From: an uncultured Latescibacterota bacterium
GTDB lineage: Bacteria; Latescibacterota; UBA2968
Direction: 5' to 3'
Assembly (NCBI GenBank): GCA_951812755.1
Contig: OX638329.1
Location: forward strand, 791,339 to 855,338
Length of the DNA: 64,000 nucleotides
Both the position numbers and the translations under genes were made by a program. Below the pieces are notes generated by a model. That model made no database searches. It was not told the DNA's origin and saw nothing but the letters and a program-made list of their open reading frames with translations. Shown in pieces: positions 33,869-42,140 of this stretch (its first letter is position 1; each line of letters opens with the position of its first letter).

Positions 33869-35405
33869 ATGCCGCATATTGATTGGCGAAGATGATAAAG
33901 TCGGTAAAGTTGATGTGTCCATCTCCGTTGAGGTCAAAGTGACGCTGATAGCTGGTGTCGCCCCGGTTCAGGCCAAAGTTCTGGACGAATAAGAGGAAGT
34001 CGGCAAAGTCCTTTTGTCCATTGCCATTGAAGTCTATGCTTATTTCGCCGCCCCTGCCAACGGTGAGGGCGATGTTTTCATCGCCTGGTCGGTAGGGTAT
34101 GTATTCCATGACCAGCAGGAGCATTTCATCGGTGGTTTTTTCGCCCCAGGTCAAGTTGCGGGGGGGATAGTTGGGATTGAGTGGGTTGTTTGTGGTGTTG
34201 TCGTAGGTGGTAATGGCGTGAATTTGGGATCCCGCAGCTATTTTTTGATATTGGGTGAAGGTGTAATTGCCCTGCCAGTTAAAATCCCAGTCTTCGATAC
34301 GGATGAGGTTGGTGCGGTTGCCCTGTGGGTCCGTGGCATAGACTTCCCAGGATTTGCCCAGCAGGTGCATGTGCGGGTAGATGGACAGGAGGCTGATATC
34401 CCGATTGATGAAGAGTGTTGTGCGAAATGTTGTGATCTGATCTTTCGGGATGACAAAGAGTTTGTCGATTTGAATTTTTTCTACGGGGGTGCCGCCGTGT
34501 CGTTCCTCTCCGAGCAGGACTCTGAATATTCTGCTCAGTGTTTTACCGTCCGTGGTGAGCGGTGCAAAGCTGATAAAGCCGACTTCTCTTTCGATGGGTT
34601 CTTTTTTGAAGAATATGTTGATGCTGGATTGATCGGATTCTGCGAGTGGCCAGGGTGCGTAGTGTACCTGGATCAGTAAGTCGGAGTTTTTGGGCAATAT
34701 GTGTCCAACGCCTTTGGGATATATCGGGGGTTTTGCACCGGGTGTATATCCGGGGAGGACAACAGCGGTTGGCGCGCCGAATGCACCGAAGGATTCGTAA
34801 CCGTATTCCGGGGTTTCGAGGTCTCTTTGGCGGGCCGTGCCCGTGATGTCTGCGCCGATGAGGGCGTGGTGAACGATTCTGCTGTTGCCGGGGCGAAATT
34901 CAACGGCTTCGATTTCCCGGTCTTCTGTGAGGTGGGTTGGGATGACGAAGACCTGGTACTGGTCCTCATTGTTGCCGCGGATTGTAAAGGGTTCTGCCAT
35001 GGTGAGTACGAGGTCGGGTGTGCCGAGTACAGAGCCTGTTGGAAATTCCGGTATGGAGGCTTCAAGGGCGATGTCGCCCTGGGGGAAGCCGGCGTTGACC
35101 CAGTTCGAGATGGTGTTGATTTCCGTTTTGGTGAGTGTTCTTGCGCCGATGTGCTGGCTGTAGTTGTAATCGGGTTTCCACGGGGGCATGTACTGGGTTT
35201 CTGTGACGTGTTTGATCATGTCTGCATAAGCCGCGATTTCGCTGTAATTCGTGAGGGGCATAGGCCCTATTTCACCGTCTCGATGGCACGATGTGCAGTT
35301 GTTGTATATGATTGACGAGACGTCTTTGCTAAAGGTGGGGGTTTCCGCGCGTGGCGAATCAAAGGCGAGGAGGATCGCGAGTATGGAGAGCGTAAGTGGT
35401 CGCAT
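33867..35405 (-). CDS. Secreted cytochrome c / PHM-like copper monooxygenase with EF-hand tail
   Basis: The 512-aa protein has a signal peptide (1-20), a cytochrome c haem site C37-T-S-C40-H41 and two copper type II ascorbate-dependent monooxygenase (PHM-like) domains. Copper ligands are visible: H179-H180 (IVHHALIG) and H248 (QVHYAP) for one copper, H345/H347 (YPHMHLLGK) and a Met near 433 for the other. The C-terminus has two calcium loops (DFNGNGQKDF at 458 and DLNGDGHINF at 491) of dockerin type. It probably hydroxylates a substrate outside the cytoplasm, with haem-delivered electrons. A redoxin gene lies next to it. Confidence 0.88.
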   Translation of the reverse strand: MRPLTLSILAILLAFDSPRAETPTFSKDVSSIIYNNCTSCHRDGEIGPMPLTNYSEIAAYADMIKHVTETQYMPPWKPDYNYSQHIGARTLTKTEINTISNWVNAGFPQGDIALEASIPEFPTGSVLGTPDLVLTMAEPFTIRGNNEDQYQVFVIPTHLTEDREIEAVEFRPGNSRIVHHALIGADITGTARQRDLETPEYGYESFGAFGAPTAVVLPGYTPGAKPPIYPKGVGHILPKNSDLLIQVHYAPWPLAESDQSSINIFFKKEPIEREVGFISFAPLTTDGKTLSRIFRVLLGEERHGGTPVEKIQIDKLFVIPKDQITTFRTTLFINRDISLLSIYPHMHLLGKSWEVYATDPQGNRTNLIRIEDWDFNWQGNYTFTQYQKIAAGSQIHAITTYDNTTNNPLNPNYPPRNLTWGEKTTDEMLLLVMEYIPYRPGDENIALTVGRGGEISIDFNGNGQKDFADFLLFVQNFGLNRGDTSYQRHFDLNGDGHINFTDFIIFANQYAA

Positions 35406-35409
35406 GGCT

Positions 35410-35934
35410 TTATTCCTTTGTTTTTTGCCATGAGGTTATGATGCAGCCAATGGCCTGGGTCTGGCGAAATGCCGGGGGTTTTTCGTTCCTGAGGGTTTTC
35501 AGTACATCTGCGAGGTCGTGGGCGGTGACGATGCGGCGTCTTTTGCCCAAATCCGCAAAGGTGTTGTCAATGCGACCCCGATAGATGGCGGTGTACGATG
35601 TGTCGGCAACGACGACTTCTGGCGTGATCGTTGCTCCCAATCGGTTCACCCATGTGTGGGTGGAGTCTCCGATGCAAGTGAATGGCAAGGCGTATTTTTC
35701 TTTGAACGCGGCAATTGTGGCTGGCGTGGAGAGTCGATTGGGGAATATGCCGATGAATTCGAGTTTTTCAGATGCGTATTCTGTGTGCAATTCTTTCAGG
35801 GTTAAGGTGTAATGCCGCGAGACCGGACAGGTTTCTCCCATAAAGATATAGATTTTATACGGCGTACACAACCCCGTTCCGAATAATAGGAAGAGGGCGA
35901 TGGTTATGGCTGTGATGTTATAACGCCAGTTCAT
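35410..35934 (-). CDS. Membrane-anchored thioredoxin-like (redoxin) protein
   Basis: This 174-aa protein starts with a hydrophobic signal/anchor and continues with a thioredoxin fold: IYIFMGETCPVSRHYT, where a single Cys sits in the active-site loop (TCP), then FIGIFPNRLST and a TPEVVVAD cis-Pro region. Similar CP(I/V)S proteins accompany secreted copper monooxygenases, so it may serve the protein encoded just downstream. The start at 35934 is preferred; an in-frame extension would overlap the upstream stop. The stop is 4 bp from the next gene start. Confidence 0.75.
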   Translation of the reverse strand: MNWRYNITAITIALFLLFGTGLCTPYKIYIFMGETCPVSRHYTLTLKELHTEYASEKLEFIGIFPNRLSTPATIAAFKEKYALPFTCIGDSTHTWVNRLGATITPEVVVADTSYTAIYRGRIDNTFADLGKRRRIVTAHDLADVLKTLRNEKPPAFRQTQAIGCIITSWQKTKE

Positions 35935-35938
35935 GGGA

Positions 35939-37174
35939 TTAGTCCAGTAATTTGCCGCCTCCAAACATGGTGGCGATGTCGCGCTGGATGTCCGCCGGGG
36001 TGAGGGGCCAGCCCGCGGCGCAGAGCGATTCGTATTTGTCGATGAAGACGGGTGCTATGACGCCGATGGAGTGCGTCCATTTGTAGAGCAGTTGGTCCAG
36101 GATGCGGGCGTCGGAGTGCTGGGGTACAAAGCTGGTGCCGAGGAGTTCGAGGCGTTCGGCTGTTATTTCCCGGATGATGCTGGGGTTGTTCAAGAACCAC
36201 CAGCAGCCAAAGGGGTGTACGTTGGGGAATTTGCGTCCGGTGACACAGAGTTCGTGCTGGTTTTCGCGCGAGAGCAGTGTGATGAGGAAGTTGACGTCGG
36301 GCCAGTCGCGCGCGATGCGTTCGAGGTTGGCGATGTCCCATTTGCCCAGGCTGTCGCCACCGTCTTTGAGGAGTGGGTTGACTTGCCGGGTGACGCCGAT
36401 CATCATTGCCGAGGGGATCTGTAGTTCATGGGCTGTGGGATACACGACGTTGCCCATCATTTGTGTTATGCTGTCTTCAGATGGATAGGCAAAGTCCGGG
36501 GGGAGCGATATGGCCATGTATCGGGCGTCCATTTTTTGGACCCAGTCGGTGAGATAGCGACGCAGTTCCGCAAAGGTTTTGTCGGATAGGCAGTCTTCTA
36601 CATTGTATCCCATAGCGCGGAGTTTGTCGGCGGGCGCGGGCCAGTTCATGAGCGCGCTGTCCAGGCGCAGGACTGCTTTGAAGCGCGAGTCAATGTCGAT
36701 GCCCTGTTGCCACATGGGACCTTCGGTAGCGTCGAGGGGATCGTTGGTCATATAGACACTGGCGACGCCTGCATTTTCGAAGACCATGTCGGTGTATTCT
36801 TCGGGTGTTTTTGATTTGTGGAATGCGCGAAATTCGGACAGGTTTTTTGCACGGGGGTTTAGTCCCAGGCGGTTCATGACGGTGACGATGCCCAGTTGTG
36901 CTTCGGATATTGGCGAGCTGTTGCCTACAAAGAGTTGTTGCCAGATCATGTCGGCTTGTTCTGTGGTGGGCATGTTGTTAAATGTGTCAACTGCGACGCC
37001 TTCGGGCAACATGCGCGAGCATTCGGCTTTGAGATAGTGATAGGTGAGGAGTTCGTCGGGTCCGGCCAGGTAGAGTTCGCCCATGGAGGCGGGATAGAGA
37101 TGGGTGTGTATATCGACTATGGCGTGGTTTTCAAATGCGTTGTGTACGGCTTCTGCGATTGAAAAATCGGACAT
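35939..37174 (-). CDS. Uronate isomerase (UxaC)-family amidohydrolase
   Basis: This 411-aa TIM-barrel protein shows the UxaC/glucuronate-isomerase pattern: AIVDIHTHLYPASM (metal-binding HxH), a LTYHYLKAECSR step, NPFGCWWFLNNPS-like NVHPFGCWWF, and the C-terminal WTHSIGVIAPVFIDKYESL with GWPLTPADIQRDIATMFGG. The family interconverts uronates and fructuronate/tagaturonate; shorter relatives have other isomerase or hydrolase roles. Its start is preceded by AGGAGAGA. It heads a minus-strand run with the redoxin and copper monooxygenase. Confidence 0.82.
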   Translation of the reverse strand: MSDFSIAEAVHNAFENHAIVDIHTHLYPASMGELYLAGPDELLTYHYLKAECSRMLPEGVAVDTFNNMPTTEQADMIWQQLFVGNSSPISEAQLGIVTVMNRLGLNPRAKNLSEFRAFHKSKTPEEYTDMVFENAGVASVYMTNDPLDATEGPMWQQGIDIDSRFKAVLRLDSALMNWPAPADKLRAMGYNVEDCLSDKTFAELRRYLTDWVQKMDARYMAISLPPDFAYPSEDSITQMMGNVVYPTAHELQIPSAMMIGVTRQVNPLLKDGGDSLGKWDIANLERIARDWPDVNFLITLLSRENQHELCVTGRKFPNVHPFGCWWFLNNPSIIREITAERLELLGTSFVPQHSDARILDQLLYKWTHSIGVIAPVFIDKYESLCAAGWPLTPADIQRDIATMFGGGKLLD

Positions 37175-37229
37175 CGTGTTTCTCTCCTTTATAAGCGGTC
37201 AGCTATCAGCAGTCATGGGTTTTAGAGCC

Positions 37230-37270
37230 GTCATTGCGGCATGCTTAAAGCCGCAATCCAGAAGGTTTTG
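37230..37270 (+). repeat. REP family A with compensatory arm change
   Basis: The stem is ATTGCGGC/GCCGCAAT rather than ATCGCGGC/GCCGCGAT: both arms changed together, so pairing is kept. Loop ATGCTTAAA. Confidence 0.9.
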
Positions 37271-37322
37271 ACTTTTACTCTGTGTTCATCCGCGTTCATC
37301 GGTGGTTGCTTTTTATTCGCAT

Positions 37323-38168
37323 TTATATTTTTAAATAAAAGCCTTCAACTAATTCTAAAAATTCGCGCCAGCTTTTGATTTCGACATGGGGGTCAGGTCC
37401 ATCGAGGGGGTCTTCCAGACGGTTGTACCATACGGCGCCCATGCCGGCGTTGTGCGCGGCTGCGATATCGTATTGCGGCGAGTTGCCCACATACCATATA
37501 TCGACGGGTTTGATCCCGAGTTTGGCGGCGGCTGTTTCCAATATGAGGGGGTGGGGTTTGCGCACCCAGTAGTCGGCGCTGGACATGAGGAAGCGGAAGT
37601 AGTCCGCGATGCCCTGTTGTTCGATTTCCCACATTAATGTGTTGCCGCAAAATGCGGCGTTGCTGACGATGCCCATTGGTATGTTTTTGTTTCGCAATAT
37701 TTCGAGGACGTATTCTATGCCCGGTTCGGGCTGCCAGGATGTTGCCGCACGCCAGAATACGCGTTCGACTTCTTCAGGGGTGCGGTCAAAGGTGATGTGC
37801 AGGGCTTCATAGACGTGGCGCTGGATGATGTGGGGGTGAAATTCTACCTGTGCTTTTTCCCTGCGGGGTATGAGGTCGCGGTTGAGTTTTTTTATGTGGT
37901 TGTCAATGTCTGCGACTGTGTATCCCGATGGGTTGTTGGCGATGTTAAGTGTGGCTGCATGCCCGGCTTCTGGGTCGAATTTGAGGTATGTCAAGAGGGT
38001 GTCGCCCAGGTCAAATAATATGCCGAGCGGTTTCCGCAGGGTGAGCCGTTCCTCGAGCAGGGGTTGCGATTCTTCTTCTGCCTCGATGAGCTGTTCTTCC
38101 CCGGTTTCTTCACCGCGTATGGATTCAGGCGTGCGTTCACGCATGTTTTTTTGGTTTTGTGGTTCCAT
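37323..38168 (-). CDS. HAD-superfamily hydrolase
   Basis: The 281-aa protein has a charged N-terminal extension of about 45 residues and then the HAD motifs: GILFDLGDTLL (I), MGIVSNAAF (II), RKPHPLI (III) and YVGNSPQYDIAAA (IV). It is likely a phosphatase on a small phosphorylated metabolite. ATG 38168 (MEPQNQK) is chosen because AGGAA lies about 10 bp upstream; a GTG 18 bp earlier is an alternative. Motif IV has one acidic residue less than usual, with Ser/Gln before the Asp. Confidence 0.85.
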   Translation of the reverse strand: MEPQNQKNMRERTPESIRGEETGEEQLIEAEEESQPLLEERLTLRKPLGILFDLGDTLLTYLKFDPEAGHAATLNIANNPSGYTVADIDNHIKKLNRDLIPRREKAQVEFHPHIIQRHVYEALHITFDRTPEEVERVFWRAATSWQPEPGIEYVLEILRNKNIPMGIVSNAAFCGNTLMWEIEQQGIADYFRFLMSSADYWVRKPHPLILETAAAKLGIKPVDIWYVGNSPQYDIAAAHNAGMGAVWYNRLEDPLDGPDPHVEIKSWREFLELVEGFYLKI

Positions 38169-38342
38169 GGTTTGGATATTCCTCACGGTATTTCCAAAGT
38201 ATATAATGAGATGGGTATTGTGGCAAGTGTGAAGTGTGAAGGAAGATGCGGTGTATGAACTGGCCTGGGGGGCGGCCAGTCATGCTCGGAGCGGTGTAAA
38301 ACTGCGACGATTCATCAGCAGTTCATTACTCGCCTTCATACC

Positions 38343-38573
38343 CCGTCGTAGGGGCGGGTTTCCGTATAAAGGCATTACGGAATAGTCTTCCGTGCCCGCC
38401 CGTCATCGCGGCAATGTTTAAGCCGCGATCCAGAGGTTTTTGCTGTTGATTTTGGTTGTCATCGCGGCATGATTAAAGCCGCGATCCAGGAAGGTTTTGC
38501 TGTTGGTTTTGGTTGTCATCGCGGCAATGTTTAAGCCGCGATCCAGGAAGGTTTTGTTGACTGCCAAAAATTG
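38343..38573 (+). repeat. Repeat block: TTTCCGT-type hairpin and three REP A copies
   Basis: A hairpin element (GTAGGGGCGGGTTTCCGTAT..., about 38345-38400) is followed by REP A at 38402, 38458 and 38516, near-tandem with 56-58 bp spacing. The stretch from 38169 to 38342 holds only a diverged GGCGGCCAGT string shared with the 8460 region. No gene is evident. Confidence 0.88.
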
Positions 38574-38646
38574 ATATGGATTTTAAGCGTGTAAGAGTTT
38601 ATCATAACTTGCGATATGAATAGAAATGTTGACAAGGAGTGTGACA

Positions 38647-39483
38647 ATGGTTTCAGATCTCGATGTTTATTTGTTTGATTTGCGAGGATACCTGCTTATG
38701 GAGGGGGCGCTGACGGGTGATGAGGTTCAGGCGTTGAACGATTGTTTGGATGAGATTCCCGCGCTGAAGCCGGGGGAGTGGTACGGGTATGTTCAGGGAC
38801 ATGCGTATGGCGATGTGACTTCGGGGATCAATTATCAGCAGATTTATGAGGCGGGCGAGCCGTTTGAGGATCTGATTGATCATCCGTCGTGGTTTGAGCA
38901 TGTGAAACTTTTTATCGGTGCGGAGGGGACGTTTGATCACCATCACGGGCCTATGTTTATCGATGAGTGTTTGGCCAATTTTCGCGAGCCGGGCGAGGCG
39001 ATTGGGTTGCATTCGGGTGGGTTTCCGCCGATTGCGAGGAATCAGTTCCGGTATCACGGGGGGCGGTTTATGTGCGGGCAGGTGAATGTGCTGATGGCAC
39101 TGACGGATATTGGTCCGGGCGATGGCGGGACGATGTTGATTCCGGGGAGTCACAAGTCGAATTTCAGGCATCCGTATTACGATGAGCAGAGGATGGGGAA
39201 GGACAGGTCTGTGGAGGGTACGGTGGGTGCGATTGAGGTGTTTATGAAGGCGGGCGATGCGCTGGTTTTTGTGGATGGGATTTCACACGGGTCGGCGAAG
39301 CGGGTCAATGCGGGGACGCGGCGTATCGCGGTGTATCGCTACGGGCCTTCGTGGGGGAATTTCCGGCACGGGTACCAGCCGTCGCCAGAGTTGCTGGAAC
39401 GCCTCACACCCCAACGCCGCCGTATTGTGCAACCACAGGTGTTGCTCCCAAGGGAACCGCAGGTGAAGAGGGGTGAGGGATGA
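38647..39483 (+). CDS. PhyH-family protein, HxG in place of HxD
   Basis: The 278-aa paralogue is more distant from the trio but keeps the layout: DHHHGPMFID, then GLHSGGFPP with H122-S-G124 at the metal site, the GDGGTMLIPGSHKSNF pair and the distal His in DGISHGSAKRV with RRIAVYRYG. No acidic residue follows in the +4 position here (Phe/Pro), so the carboxylate is missing altogether. AAGGAG lies 8 bp before ATG 38647. Its last codons overlap a 53-bp direct repeat copy at 39478. Confidence 0.87.
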   Translation: MVSDLDVYLFDLRGYLLMEGALTGDEVQALNDCLDEIPALKPGEWYGYVQGHAYGDVTSGINYQQIYEAGEPFEDLIDHPSWFEHVKLFIGAEGTFDHHHGPMFIDECLANFREPGEAIGLHSGGFPPIARNQFRYHGGRFMCGQVNVLMALTDIGPGDGGTMLIPGSHKSNFRHPYYDEQRMGKDRSVEGTVGAIEVFMKAGDALVFVDGISHGSAKRVNAGTRRIAVYRYGPSWGNFRHGYQPSPELLERLTPQRRRIVQPQVLLPREPQVKRGEG

Positions 39484-39530
39484 CAATAAGCAAGTAAACG
39501 TTGACATTCGTCACGACCTATCAACCAGGT
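39478..39530 (+). repeat. 53-bp direct repeat, left copy
   Basis: GGATGACAATAAGCAAGTAA...CAACCAGGT recurs at 41782-41834 and, without its first bases, at 41955-41995. The two full copies enclose the AlbA_2 gene and the orphan higA. Confidence 0.92.
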
Positions 39531-39597
39531 CGTCATCGCGGCATGGTCCCCGTATAAAAGCACTACGGGGCATGCTTAGCCGCGATCCAGAGGTTTT
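39531..39597 (+). repeat. REP A with another hairpin nested in its loop
   Basis: The outer arms ATCGCGGC and GCCGCGAT enclose a second hairpin, CCCCGT ATAAAAGCACT ACGGGG. A similar nested form occurs at 41836-41890. Confidence 0.85.
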
Positions 39598-39675
39598 TGA
39601 CCGCCCCGCGGAGCTAACCGAAAATAAAAAGGAATAAAGGATGACGAAAACGAGTGTCGATTTTGGAGGTGTCCA

Positions 39676-41415
39676 ATGAACTATAGCGACCAGGATATTG
39701 CACGCCAACTGCGCTTAGGCGAGGACAGCCAATGGGAATTTAAGCAGATCGCGTTTTCCGGGAATCGGCCCACAAGCCCCCGACGCGATGATCTGGCCGA
39801 TGAGATCGCGGCTTTTGCTAACACGGATGGCGGGATACTGTTGTGTGGGATAACTGATAGGGGTGATGTTCAAGGTTTGTCGCGCGAGCGGATGGATGAA
39901 TTGGAGAGGCTTCTGGTGGATATTTGCACCGATGTGATCAAGCCTCCAATCCGTCCCACCATCCTTCGACGCATTGTAGATGAACGTCCGTTGCTGCTGG
40001 TTGAAATACCACAGGGCCAGGCGCAGTACGATAGCCCCGGTGGCAGCTATCATCGGGTCGGCAGTTCGAAGCGCAGGATGACAAGCGAGGAGCGGTTGCG
40101 TCTGGCGCAGCGGCGGGGACAAGCGAGGTTTCGCTGGTTCGACGAGCAGCCCGTGCCGGATACCGGGTTCCGCACGCTGGACGAAACGTTTTGGAAACCG
40201 TTGTTGAGCGCGGAAGGCAGGGCCAATCCCGAAATGGCACTGGAAAAACTCGCGCTGTTAGGTAGGGATGAAAACGGCGCAATACGGGCCACGGTGGCGG
40301 GGATTCTCCTGTGTACTCACGCGCCAGAGCAGTGGCTTCCCAACGCCAGCATTACAGCCACGCACTACCGCGGGCAGGACCGGGCATCCGGCCAATTGGA
40401 TGCACAGATCATCACTGGTCCGATCAACCAGCAGGTGGCGGACGCAATGGCCTTCGCGATGCGCAACATGCGCGTCGGTGCTTACAAGAAACCCGCCCGC
40501 CTGGACCTGCCCCAGTACAGTGCCGAAGCACTTTTCGAGGCGATGGTTAATGCTGTCGCCCATCGGGACTATTCGATTCGCGGCAGCCGAATTCGAGTGT
40601 CCATGTTTGCAGACCGCATAGAAATCAATTCGCCGGGTGGGCTGGCGAATAACCTCACCATTGATAGCATGGCGGCTCGGCAAGCGACGCGTAACGAAAC
40701 CATCACATCTGTGCTTGGACGAATGCCCGTTGGTGACATTCCCGGGTCCGAAAAGCGTCAATTTTTCATGGAGCGTCGCGGCGATGGCGTTCCCATTATC
40801 CTGCGCGAGACCGAGGCGTTGAGCGGAAAAGCCCCCCAATATTGGCTTCTCGATGAGTCAGACCTCTTTCTGACGCTTCCCGCTGCAGACACGAATGCCA
40901 CGCCAGCCACTGTCGCGATGACGGTTCATAGCGATGGTCGTCCGGTCACTGGAGCCGATTTGCTGGTGCTGTTTCCGGACCATACATGGAAGCGAGCTAC
41001 GACGGATGATAATGGAGAAGCGACGGTAGATTTGTACGCGACGAACCTGCCCATGACTGTGTTCGTCGCCGCCAGGGGCTTTGCCGCACACCTTGAACGT
41101 GGGTGGGTTCCGGCGGATGGTGCGCTGGCTGTGGAACTCAACCCTCTTCTCAATGGCGGTTCGGTGATTTTTCCCGAGGCAACTGGTACTATTCCGGGGC
41201 TTAAAGGGCAAATCAATCCCATTCGCGGTGCCCATGACCGAACCTATCTCTATGCCTCGAATATCACCATCAACCAGGGTGAGCACCAACCTGTTCACTT
41301 TTCTTTTGGTGAAGACTTGCGGCTGATAGATGCTAATGGTGTCGAAGTGTGGGGGCGCATCATCCATATCGCAGGTCGATCAGCACTGGTTGAGTATCGG
41401 CCATTTGAGCCCTGA
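39676..41415 (+). CDS. AlbA_2 (Schlafen-like) / HATPase_c_4 protein with C-terminal beta domain
   Basis: This 579-aa protein has the N-terminal AlbA_2 domain (QWEFKQIAFSG, DDLADEIAAFANTDGGILLC), a middle region and a RecG-type ATPase C-terminal domain with ALFEAMVNAVAHRDYSIRGS and FADRIEINSPGGL. A further part (about 410-579) includes PVTGADLLVLFPDHTWKRAT and DNGEATVDLY, resembling a regulatory carboxypeptidase-like/Ig fold. AlbA_2 proteins occur in regulators and defence genes. It lies between 53-bp direct repeats with an orphan higA, at the left edge of the defence island. GGAGGTG precedes ATG 39676. Confidence 0.85.
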   Translation: MNYSDQDIARQLRLGEDSQWEFKQIAFSGNRPTSPRRDDLADEIAAFANTDGGILLCGITDRGDVQGLSRERMDELERLLVDICTDVIKPPIRPTILRRIVDERPLLLVEIPQGQAQYDSPGGSYHRVGSSKRRMTSEERLRLAQRRGQARFRWFDEQPVPDTGFRTLDETFWKPLLSAEGRANPEMALEKLALLGRDENGAIRATVAGILLCTHAPEQWLPNASITATHYRGQDRASGQLDAQIITGPINQQVADAMAFAMRNMRVGAYKKPARLDLPQYSAEALFEAMVNAVAHRDYSIRGSRIRVSMFADRIEINSPGGLANNLTIDSMAARQATRNETITSVLGRMPVGDIPGSEKRQFFMERRGDGVPIILRETEALSGKAPQYWLLDESDLFLTLPAADTNATPATVAMTVHSDGRPVTGADLLVLFPDHTWKRATTDDNGEATVDLYATNLPMTVFVAARGFAAHLERGWVPADGALAVELNPLLNGGSVIFPEATGTIPGLKGQINPIRGAHDRTYLYASNITINQGEHQPVHFSFGEDLRLIDANGVEVWGRIIHIAGRSALVEYRPFEP

Positions 41416-41427
41416 TTATCAGATTTA

Positions 41428-41460
41428 CCTGTTGACGTAGAGGTCGCGGACTATCACTAA
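41428..41460 (+). pseudogene. Scar of a higB toxin gene (last codons)
   Basis: The frame ending TAA 41460 reads LPVDVEVADYH, close to the usual HigB C-terminus (..DVEIVDYH). The rest of the toxin gene is missing and AlbA_2 coding sequence ends 13 bp earlier. higA begins 14 bp after this stop, exactly where a HigBA operon would place it. Too short to be certain, but the position makes it convincing. Confidence 0.6.
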
Positions 41461-41474
41461 CAGGGAGTAAGATC

Positions 41475-41780
41475 ATGGACGAAAAAAACGGTATGAGACT
41501 TGTGCATCCTGGTGAGATATTGAGCGAGGAACTCGAAACACTCGGCTTGTCGGCTAACGTGCTGGCTAAAGCACTCGATGTGTCGCTCGACCGCGTCACT
41601 GCGATCCTCAATGGTCAGCAGAGTGTAACCGCTGATATCGCACTCAGGTTAGCACGCTATTTTGGAATGACGCCGCAGGTCTGGTTGAACCTGCAGAAGA
41701 CCTACGAGCTTCGTCAAGCTGAGATTGATGTGGGCGAGCGCATTGCTAAGCGCGTGAAACCCCGGCAAGTAATGGTGTAG
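41475..41780 (+). CDS. higA: HigA-family antitoxin, toxin lost
   Basis: The 101-aa protein has the HigA pattern MRLVHPGEILSEELETLGLS, a helix-turn-helix (ANVLAKALDVSLDRVTAILNG) and the ADIALRLARYFGMTPQVWLNLQ tail. It normally represses its own operon and neutralises HigB. Its toxin partner survives only as the last codons at 41428-41460. AGGGAGTAAG precedes ATG 41475. Confidence 0.92.
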   Translation: MDEKNGMRLVHPGEILSEELETLGLSANVLAKALDVSLDRVTAILNGQQSVTADIALRLARYFGMTPQVWLNLQKTYELRQAEIDVGERIAKRVKPRQVMV

Positions 41781-41781
41781 A

Positions 41782-42090
41782 GGATGACAATAAGCAAGTA
41801 AACGTTGACATTCGTCACGACCTATCAACCAGGTAGTCATCGCGGCCCCGTATAGAGTCACTACGGGGCAGGCTATGGTTTTAGCCGCGATCCAGGAGGT
41901 TTTGCCGTTGGTTTTGATTGTCATCGTGGCATGCTTTAAGCCGCGATCCAGTAGGCAAGTAAACGTTGACATTCGTCACGACCTATCAACCAGGTAGTCA
42001 TCGCGGCATGGTTTTAGCCGCGATCCAGGAGATTTTGCCGTTGGTTTTGATTGTCATCGTGGCATGCTTTAAGCCGCGATCCAGAAGGTT
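41782..42090 (+). repeat. Right direct repeat and REP A cluster upstream of hsdM
   Basis: Full 53-bp repeat at 41782-41834, a nested-hairpin REP (CCCCGTATAGAGTCACTACG inside the loop), REP A copies at about 41920, 41998 and 42052, and a partial direct repeat at 41955-41995. The 150-bp unit is thus itself partly duplicated. A GCTGACCGCTGACTGC string (about 42094) precedes hsdM. No gene. Confidence 0.9.
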
Positions 42091-42140
42091 TTAGCTGACC
42101 GCTGACTGCTATGATTTCAACAGACAAAAAGGAATAATGG

